This document shows positions 1 through 7,200 of a DNA stretch of 10,036 nucleotides, one piece after another. The DNA comes from Stramenopiles sp. TOSAG23-3. Lineage: Eukaryota > Sar. The notes below the pieces were generated by a model. It was given only the letters and a program-made list of their open reading frames with translations. It did not search any database and was not told where the DNA came from. Every line of letters starts with the position of its first letter. The first letter of the stretch is position 1. The position numbers were made by a program, and so were the translations under genes. The stretch lies in the NCBI GenBank assembly GCA_900128585.1, contig LT642853.1, positions 1-10,036 on the forward strand, read 5' to 3'.

Positions 1-322
1 TTATGACACTTTCGTTTTTCCTATAAAAACAACAACTTTTAAATAGCTAAACGAACGAGATTTAATTACAGAAATACCAAACAGTTACATTATACGATAT
101 TTCACCAAGTATATAGTCTTCTTATACTTAACTTCATTATGTTTTGCCTATACATACAAAACAGGATATTTTACCATAAAAAGCATAAATTCTATTCAGA
201 AATAAAAGTTCACAATACAATATTTTATACTTATAAAGTGGTTCGGTATTTCCTATGAATGCGTGTTCAGCAAACGTTCGTTGTCAGCTCTTCGCGAATC
301 GTTTGCCGTACTGTCTTTATGT

Positions 323-499
323 AATTCTGAAATTGGTGCACCAATAATTTTATTTACACCGTATACCATAGGTATACCAATTCTGAAATTGGTGCACCGC
401 GAGATACATCACATAGCAGGGGAAAAGTTTAATTTCGGAATTGGTGCACCGCGAGATACATCACAACATCACATAGCAGGGAATTTTTTAATTTCGGTG
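323..499. repeat. Degenerate tandem repeat with GGTGCACC palindromes
   Basis: The unit begins AATTCTGAAATTGGTGCACC and continues GCGAGATACATCACATAGCAGG. A partial copy lies at 323-342, a full copy of 52 bases at 379-430, and a 59-base copy at 431-489 that differs mainly by an 8-base internal insertion (an extra ACATCACA-like block). A stub of a further copy (AATTTCGG) starts at 490. GGTGCACC occurs at 335-342, 391-398 and 443-450, and a second 8-base palindrome, GGTATACC, lies at 371-378. At 332-345 the palindrome extends to 14 bases. The function is unknown; it could be a minisatellite or a cluster of protein-binding sites. Confidence 0.85.
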
Positions 500-565
500 T
501 TTTTTAACTAAACCAAACAACTTTGAAACTTTCAAACAAAAAACCCACTCTTATTTATTCTACTC

Positions 566-589
566 TTATTACATATATATATGTAATAA
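566..589. repeat. 24-bp perfect AT-rich palindrome
   Basis: The bases from TTATTACATA to TATGTAATAA read the same on both strands over all 24 positions, with an alternating AT centre. It could extrude as a cruciform or bind a dimeric protein. It may also be a microsatellite with fortuitous flanks. Confidence 0.8.
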
Positions 590-798
590 AAGAAAAAGCC
601 CACCTTAAGACAACTATTTGATTCAACTCTATTATAACGAAAAGTGCTACATTCAATCAAACTATTTTTTTTAAAAAAGTTTCATTAAAGGCAACAACAT
701 CTGGAATAATTAATAACAGCAGTATAATCTATTCCTTTATTATATTTTCGTATTAAGTTATAAGTTCCCCATTAATTTCGTCGACATATAATTTGTGT

Positions 799-808
799 AC
801 ATATATAG
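799..808 (+). promoter_or_regulatory. Possible TATA element of the orphan gene
   Basis: TATATA at 802-807 lies about 85 bases before the first upstream ATG (887) and 160 before the main ORF. The spacing is compatible with a transcription start around 830-840. In DNA this AT-rich such a match is weak evidence. Confidence 0.2.
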
Positions 809-886
809 TGTGTTGAATATTTAAGCATTCAAAAGGAAAGAGCCCTTGGAGCGAAATACTAGAAACGCCTTACGTGTTTCGGTGTG

Positions 887-913
887 ATGTACCAAAGAAT
901 GGAGATATCTTGA
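887..913 (+). CDS. uORF 1 (8 codons) ahead of the orphan gene
   Basis: The first ATG after the presumed start of transcription opens an 8-codon frame (MYQRMEIS) ending in TGA at 911-913. The final A of that stop is the first base of the next ATG (TGATG). No homology can be judged at this size. Any function would be translational control of the ORF at 963 and is inferred only from the arrangement. Confidence 0.3.
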   Translation: MYQRMEIS

Positions 914-966
914 TGGAGCATTGGATTTTGTCAGTACTTTCATATGCGCAACATCTCATCAAATGA
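913..966 (+). CDS. uORF 2 (17 codons), stop overlaps the main start
   Basis: ATG at 913 opens 17 codons (MEHWILSVLSYAQHLIK) and stops at TGA 964-966. That stop overlaps the ATG of the main ORF at 963-965 as ATGA, a layout known elsewhere to permit termination-reinitiation. It lies in a different frame from both neighbours. Alternatively it could be the true N-terminus of the main protein, joined by an unseen intron or a lost base; no good donor/acceptor pair is visible. Confidence 0.35.
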   Translation: MEHWILSVLSYAQHLIK

Positions 967-2627
967 TATTAGGGAAGAGGATGTACACAAGCATTGAAGA
1001 ATTTGTAGACAATTTATTATTGCTCATTCCCGTTGATGGCCATAAACTGGATAGAAAGTACAGAGATATGTTGTCATTCACTTTAAGCAAGCACTTAGAA
1101 ATACCTTTTATTCGTTGTGTAATCTTAAAATCGAAAATATTTCGATCTGCTGTGACTTCGCTCATTGAAAAATACCACGAAGACGAGGATCATTTACAAA
1201 CGACATTTAACATCGTTTGTGGAATGTATAATTTACTAGCCAACAAACAAGATAAAAAGGATGCTAATAATTCTTACAACCCAGTTGCAGCTCAATCAAC
1301 CCAGGGGACATTGGAATGGGAGGCAACTTTCTCCTCAGAGTATGCAGTTGAAAATGCAGTTCTGTTGCATGATGATAAAGCACTTTGGAATGCATTATTT
1401 TATTGTTGGGTTTATAGCAGCAACTACTTGTTGTTACCAAGCTCGAGAATTTTATTAAGGCAAAGAATAGACCTTTGCACGGCAATTGTGAAACTTATTA
1501 GTGCATTTTATTCTGCATCAAAAAGTATGAAAGACGGAGAGATAGAAACCAGTGAAATTTTTGAATGGAGAAACAGCTTTATGACTGTACTTAAATACAC
1601 GCATGAAAATACGATCCTATACAAGGAGTGCCAAAAAGCTGATGGGATTGGTTTAATATGGCATCTCGTTAACGCATCCTTTAATTTAAAATTTCAGCCA
1701 CATGACATTGTCTATTTTGGCAAAAGTATTGATTTTACATTTCTTAATAGTTGCACTGGCGTCGGCCGAGTTGGTCATATATGCAATTATTTTGTACATC
1801 GCTGCTCAGGTATTGTACAGAAAAGTAATTTGCGACATATTTCAAAATTGAGTGAATCTTTTATATTTCATTTGGCCAGAACGTTAATAATAGTCAAGAG
1901 AGAGAACAAACTATCTTTAAAAGGCACAGAAGCATTGCAAAACATAGAAAAACTTTTGGCACTGTATTTTGCTGAAATTGATCATTCGTATATCCTATTG
2001 GCCTGGTTAGGCGGTGGAGGAAACGTTTACCACAGTAAAGTAGCCCCGGCTCGTGTGGGTTCCACAATAAATTTACTAAGGTCAAGAAACCGAACTGAAG
2101 GGGAAGTGCACGTTCAAAATCAAGAAGATTTTTTTGGAATATTGTGTAATACAGAAAAAGACTATGTAGTTCTATGTAAGTGGGTTGTAAAACGCTTGGG
2201 TACGCTTCTGCATACCCATCGTAGCATGAGGCAAGACAGAAAATTCCAAGCCTGTTTATCTGCAGTGCAGTATATGGCAAACGGAACGTTCTCAGTCGTG
2301 GAAGAATTGGTTGAGGACTGCCAAAGAACATTGTCTAGGTTAAAACCAACAAAATGCCAAATGACGATTGAACATCATGGCCTTATAATATCAAACGGAC
2401 TGATAAAAAACAGTACTTTTCGGGGGGAAATTGCTATCAAGTTCAGACACAAAGGGCGATTTTTAAAAGAAAGAAAACATTCTTATAGTAAACCTGCCCA
2501 GCTACCATGTAACAGTGGTAATTCCGTATTTGCTGTTTTATCCCCATTAAAATTATCAAAAAATCCTTCCATTCATGTTCCTACTAGACCAAAAACTGCA
2601 GCAGTTATGACCGATCGAAACGAATAA
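963..2627 (+). CDS. Uncharacterised 554-residue protein
   Basis: I do not recognise the family. A single open frame of 554 codons ends in tandem stops TAA-TAA (2625-2630). The first in-frame ATG is at 963. A second, at 981, has the better context (A at -3) and would give an N-terminus MYTSIEEFVDNLLLL. The body is a mix of leucine-rich and charged helical-looking segments, as in alpha-solenoid or scaffold proteins. There is a four-glycine run at about residues 350-353 in LAWLGGGGNVY and a basic C-terminal section from about residue 495 (RHKGRFLKERKHSYSK). I see no signal peptide, catalytic signature or convincing membrane segment. Its length without stops in AT-rich DNA makes it a real coding sequence; absence of an intron cannot be proven. 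Two coupled uORFs precede it. Confidence 0.8.
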   Translation: MILGKRMYTSIEEFVDNLLLLIPVDGHKLDRKYRDMLSFTLSKHLEIPFIRCVILKSKIFRSAVTSLIEKYHEDEDHLQTTFNIVCGMYNLLANKQDKKDANNSYNPVAAQSTQGTLEWEATFSSEYAVENAVLLHDDKALWNALFYCWVYSSNYLLLPSSRILLRQRIDLCTAIVKLISAFYSASKSMKDGEIETSEIFEWRNSFMTVLKYTHENTILYKECQKADGIGLIWHLVNASFNLKFQPHDIVYFGKSIDFTFLNSCTGVGRVGHICNYFVHRCSGIVQKSNLRHISKLSESFIFHLARTLIIVKRENKLSLKGTEALQNIEKLLALYFAEIDHSYILLAWLGGGGNVYHSKVAPARVGSTINLLRSRNRTEGEVHVQNQEDFFGILCNTEKDYVVLCKWVVKRLGTLLHTHRSMRQDRKFQACLSAVQYMANGTFSVVEELVEDCQRTLSRLKPTKCQMTIEHHGLIISNGLIKNSTFRGEIAIKFRHKGRFLKERKHSYSKPAQLPCNSGNSVFAVLSPLKLSKNPSIHVPTRPKTAAVMTDRNE

Positions 2628-2631
2628 TAAA
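2626..2631 (+). promoter_or_regulatory. AATAAA signal overlapping the stop codons
   Basis: The tandem stops TAATAA are followed by A, so AATAAA spans 2626-2631 and overlaps both stops. If used, cleavage would fall 10-30 bases downstream and the 3' UTR would be only a few tens of bases. The match is exact, but AT-rich DNA makes chance occurrence possible. Confidence 0.4.
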
Positions 2632-3541
2632 GGCTGAGCGCGCAAAGTATGTTCGGAGGAGCAGCCCACAAAGAAATTTAGATTTTTGTATTACATTAAA
2701 GTTTTCCTGTGACCGTTACGGAAAGTACTATCAGTAAGAAAAAAAACCTTAAGCATAATTCTGTCAGTTTGGTGAAAACAAAACAAAAAAAGAAGAAATA
2801 AGATTAGTAAAATCGCAGGAGCAGAGATAAGTTCGCAGTACATGAAGGAACGTAAACCTTTAATGGGCCAAAGGAGCAGATTCATTTTCACGGTACACGA
2901 GGAAGATAAATTTTAATTACTTAAATAACAGCCAATTATTTGTTTTTATGAAGAAATAAGATCACACACACATCGCAACGCGCAGCTGGAAAGTATTCAT
3001 ATAACTTGAGAGCTCCCAGCTAAGAATTTTATTAGTCACACAGCACTAAATTAGATGCTGTATATCCCGTTGAGGGACGTTTTTCAGAAAGTGACACCAC
3101 TCCCCTGAGCCTAACACTAATTTATAAACGGCGCTCTGACTATGTAAATACAAACAATACATTGAATACTACCAGAGAATTAGCATTATCAGAGCATAAA
3201 AAGGAATAACCCTAGTTATTAGACTGAATACAAATCGGAAAAAACGACACCACTTCGGGCAAATAACAGCGCACAGCATCAATTAAAAATATTTCATGAG
3301 TTAATTCCTGCTGTGTGTGGATAATCGGGCTTCTTTTTGTTGTTGTGCAACGTGCAACACTCAAGACTCTATTTTATAAATACAGGTACAGGTGCAGACA
3401 GCAGTTAACAAAAAAGGCACAACTTTAAGGATACGCACACAAATACATTAAGGATATAAAGTATCATTTATATACATAAACTCTCCATTGTGTAGAGGAA
3501 GTCACTATAGTTCAGTTGTTAGCAACGATTATGGTCTAGGC
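2632..3541. other. Intergenic region between the orphan gene and the tRNA
   Basis: No intact gene is seen. Two unassigned open stretches follow the orphan gene: 2588-2734 (49 codons, shifted frame, no ATG-started reading of note) and 2776-2913 (46 codons, ending TAA at 2914). The second runs into a dispersed repeat at 2907-2945. A 7-base tandem GTGCAAC lies at 3345-3358. The rest shows nothing I can name. Confidence 0.5.
2907..2945 (+). repeat. Dispersed repeat, copy 1
   Basis: The core TTTTAATTACTTAAAT followed by AACAGCCAATT recurs, inverted, at 9802-9840 and 9908-9945. Against the third copy the first 25-26 core bases differ at about one position. Against the second there is one extra T. 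Short dispersed copies like this may be ends of a small non-autonomous element or a 3'-flank motif. There is no ORF or visible target-site duplication. Confidence 0.7.
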
Positions 3542-3614
3542 ACCCGTGTGGCGCAATGGATAGCGCATCTGACTTCTAATCAGGGGGTTGCAGGTTCGAG
3601 TCCTGCCTCGGGTA
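3542..3614 (+). tRNA. tRNA-Arg (anticodon UCU)
   Basis: The 73-base cloverleaf folds fully. The acceptor is ACCCGTG/CTCGGGT, with one T-T mismatch at the sixth pair. The D stem is GCGC/GCGC with loop AATGGATA. The anticodon stem is TCTGA/TCAGG (one G-T pair) with loop CTTCTAA, giving anticodon TCT at 3575-3577, which reads AGA. The variable loop is 5 bases, the T stem is GCAGG/CCTGC with loop TTCGAGT, and the discriminator base is A. There is no intron and no encoded CCA, as expected for a eukaryotic nuclear gene. Internal promoters are the A box TGGCGCAATGG (3549-3559) and B box GGTTCGAGTCC (3593-3603). Confidence 0.95.
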
Positions 3615-3618
3615 AAAC

Positions 3619-3625
3619 TTTTTTT
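3619..3625 (+). terminator. RNA polymerase III terminator (T7)
   Basis: A run of seven T begins four bases after the last base of the tRNA gene. This is the usual position and form of a Pol III termination signal. Confidence 0.85.
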
Positions 3626-4284
3626 CATGCTTATTTTACGGTAATCATCAATACCTGACCTTAAAGTCTTTTCTTCACCGAATTTTTCATCTTCCAAAAT
3701 CAAAGATTTTATCACTTGGAATATATAACATTTAGCTAAAGTTGTGTAGAGTTAATTTTGGAAGTACCAAATAGGCCCGTAATTTTTTTTAAAGGCGCAA
3801 GCTATCGTTGTTTCAATTCCAATTAAATTATAGACGACTAACTGGTACATCAATTAATTCTGAGTCGTTTTACCTAAAAGATCCGAAAATCTGGAAAGTG
3901 ATGGTCTCCTACTATTGCTTGTGTTATTTTAGGTCGCAAAAATACAGCCACAGAGCGCCGACTATGATGAGAGAAGAGGCAATAATTATTATTTCTCATA
4001 CATTATTTGTTTTTTTACTATTTGCTAAAGCTTGTTGTTGTTGATAAAAAAAATTGTTGTCGTGCGTGTTTTAGAAGAACAAAAAAAAAAAGGACATATT
4101 AACATGTAGTACGGTGAACGATATATGATAGTATTGATGATACAGCGTTCATGCATACTGCAGGAATTAATACCGCGCCAGCGAAACTCGAGAGAATTCG
4201 CATACCATCTACCGCGTCACCCATTTGTGTTGAGCATTTTCATGTATCTGTAAGCGCTCCCCCACTTCCGAGATACAACTCATT
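3626..4284. other. Intergenic region and VPS8 5' flank
   Basis: No gene is supported. The one longer frame (3808-4044) lacks an ATG start and has no recognisable content. An A11 run lies at 4081-4091, and a GATATATGAT element near 4120 is a possible but weak TATA-like site. The VPS8 promoter should lie here; I cannot place it from sequence alone. Confidence 0.45.
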
Positions 4285-7200
4285 ATGTCAACGGTAGACG
4301 AAATACTGCATGCTGCTGAAGAGTCAGACGACGAGGAGGCAACTTTCAGTAAAATGAAACTTGAAGACATTTTGAATTCAAAAGACGATGAATTACTTCA
4401 ACCAGTTGCGCGGGCCGTGTCGTCAGATACAGGAGTCTGTGTGAACGCCAATCCTGATTATAGCAGCGTTGAAACAACACGCTACGATGAAGTTTACGGA
4501 ACCCGAAATTCAAGTGTTGACGCCAGAGAATTAAACGATATTCTAGGTGAAGAAGAGGAAGAAGATGCCGCTTCAACACTAGACAAAATATTAGCTGAAA
4601 GCGAAGAAAACTTGATTGCAAAGAACAACAGAGAAACAAATGACCGAAAAGACTATTTGGACACCGTAAGTTTTCAAAAATCTACTTGCTTATGACTTCA
4701 AACAATAGAACTTTCGCTCTAACACACACGTTCCCCCCCCCCTGTAACTATTCTATATCCCGAAGGAAACGGTATCTGCGTTTGCACGTGCAGAGAACGA
4801 ATCCGAATACCTATTTTCACCCTCTTCGATGGATGGTCTGTCCCCCCTTGAGATCAAACGACGTGTGAAGAAGAAACCGTACTTGCGAACTCAGTTGGTT
4901 TTACCTTCGCAGAAAATCCAAGACAAACTGCCTTCACCATCGTCTATGTTTCCTTCTGGGGCGCGGTATTATGCCGACCGCAATACTGGGAATGGAATTA
5001 GAATAGATGCATTTAAAAATATATCAAAACTTCTCGTCAAAAATGCTTCTTTTAAGCACAATGGTACAGGCCTACCAACTGCTATGGCTCCACACAACAA
5101 ATTTATTGCCATTGGAACTTCTCACAGTCTTGTTATAGTGTTTGATCACTTCGAAGAGGTTAGGATTGTGCTGGGGTCCATGGAGAACACTGCAGATGGG
5201 GCTGTGACATCAATTGATTTCTCTATGGATAATGATGGGTATTTAGTTTGTGGGTATTATAGCGGTAAAGTTGTTCTATGGGATGTAATAGGTGGGAAAG
5301 AACTTAAGATAATCCAAGATGCCCATGATTCCCCAATAATAAACGTGCGATTTTGGCCAGCATCAACATCTGCAGTATCAATAGTTTCGGTCGACATGCA
5401 AGGCCGCATTAATCTTTTCACCTTCTTGAAGCGCCTATTCACTTGGAGCGTTGATAGGCGCTGTTTAATCAATGAAAGTACTGGTCAAAAAGTAGCTTTA
5501 TGCGTATTGCCTAGGAAAAGCAAAAGCCGTGCACCGGATAAAGGAAAGTGTGGAAGTGCAGAGCCTCAACTCTTGGCATTTAGCACTCATTCCGATACAT
5601 ATTTGGTTTCGCTATACCCAGAGCCAAGAATCTTAAAGCGATGGTCGAAACCCGGAAATGTTACTGCTGGTGAGTTACCGTGTTTGTCCCTCGGGTGGTC
5701 ACTAGCGTGGCAGACAAATAAATTGGAGAAGGCAAAAAGTACAGCTGGTCGTGATTTGCATCCATCATTATGTCGCGGTTGGGATCGATATCTTCAAATA
5801 GTAGCTGTACAAAGTCCTGTGGGGAGTGTAGAAGGCGATTGTCAATTCAATGTAAGTCACGTGTTTTGTACTGATCTCCCTATTGTACTCGTCGATTGGG
5901 TGTGCGAAAAGAGAATTGTTTACATGAACACCGAGCATATATTTGTCGTATTAGATTTGATTTCTGGCACAGAAGTAGAAGCAGTAAATTTAGAGTCTGC
6001 GTCTCTTGCCTACGCAACTCTACCAAGTGGAAAAATAAACGATGAAAATGTGGGAGGCACAAAACATTTGTTGTCTACAACTTGTGCGCATGTCCAATCT
6101 TACTTCAATAGTGTTCGGGCATGTGACTCTCGGATTTACGTACTAGGGCAAAAAGATTTGCGCTGCGTGAGCATTCAATCTTGGCAAAACCAAGTAAAAA
6201 TTTTGCAACGAAATGGTGATTGGATAGAGGCATTGCTTCTAGCATTGGAAAATTACAAACTGGAAAAAAAATCTATTGGAGAGGTAAGTGAATATGATAG
6301 TGACCTTACAAACCATGTAAATAGAGAGGGAAAACAAGCAATGAATGGTGCAAACGATTCTCTTGTTGCTGACCTTTTGATGGAATATGTAGATATCAGT
6401 CTAGGGAAACACGCGGGAAACCTTGATGGTTCGTACAAAATTGTCGGAGAAATGTGCATCGACTACTGCGCAAATATTGCAAGAAACGATTTGCTGTTTG
6501 GGCCGATATATGAAAGATTTATTAAAATTGGGCAACGTAGTACATTTTTGAATACGTTGCAGAAATACATATTGGGTGGTAAAGTCAAGCATGTCCCCGC
6601 TGTCGTAATGAAGGACTATCTTGATTTTTATCAGTTGCATGGACAATTTTTGACAATTGAAAACTCTTTGTTGAAATTAAACCCAAAAAAGTTTGATTTT
6701 GACGGAATAATCAAGTTTTGTGCGAACCATAAGTTGTACGACGCACTGATTTATGTCTTTAATTGCGGTATGCAAGACTTTACATCACCATTTCAGTTTT
6801 TGAAAGACCACGTCGTTGCCCAATGTGATCTTGACGGCCAGACAGAGACACCCCTTGAAGATTTGTGCTTAAGAATGGAATCAAATTGGGGAGAAGAAGT
6901 TGAAATCTGCGGCCGAAAATTGATTGCATATGCAGCTTCTGTTTTGGTCGAAAAGAATGTGATTGAGGAAGTTGCTGGATTATCGTTCCCTCGAGATCAA
7001 GTTTTAGACTTTTTATTTCAGGAAAGGTCCAGGTTCACTCTAAAAATTATGTTGATTGTTGATGCTTCCCAATTCTTTGATATATTCCGCGGGATTTTTT
7101 TTAAAGATCCTAAACTAGAAAGTTCTATTGCTATTTGGGTTCCGATGCTCAATGAATTGCTGTCTTTTGAAAATTTGTCCGTAGATCTTCGAAACTTGAG

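Larger units (their letters stand above)
1..880. other. AT-rich intergenic region upstream of the orphan gene
   Basis: I see no supportable gene here. Reading frames are short, and the only longer one (about 263-511) starts with GTG and largely translates a tandem repeat. The stretch holds the repeat at 323-499, a 24-bp palindrome at 566-589 and a weak TATA-like element near 802. The final 80 bases before the first upstream ATG contain no ATG, which fits a 5' leader. Confidence 0.6.

Noticed and set aside
263-511. 82-codon frame over the upstream repeat
   Set aside because: It starts with GTG, and much of its translation is the tandem repeat read repeatedly (IGAPRDTS, HHIAG); there is no sign of selection for protein.
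1894-2331. 145-codon frame on the minus strand
   Set aside because: It lies wholly inside the orphan gene and is an antisense shadow of it.
3808-4044. 78-codon frame between the tRNA and VPS8
   Set aside because: It has no ATG start, unremarkable composition, and a poly-cysteine end produced by a TTG/TGT run.
4829-4831. ATG at 4829 as the VPS8 start
   Set aside because: The frame is open upstream to 4748 and joins in phase through a canonical donor to an exon with a good ATG and a family-like acidic N-terminus. It could only be an internal start.
5852-6289. GTAAGT donor-like sites inside exon 2 (5852 and 6284)
   Set aside because: The frame runs through both without stops, and the translation aligns with VPS8 on each side. 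The acceptor I tried for 6284 (AG at 6337-6338) would break the frame.
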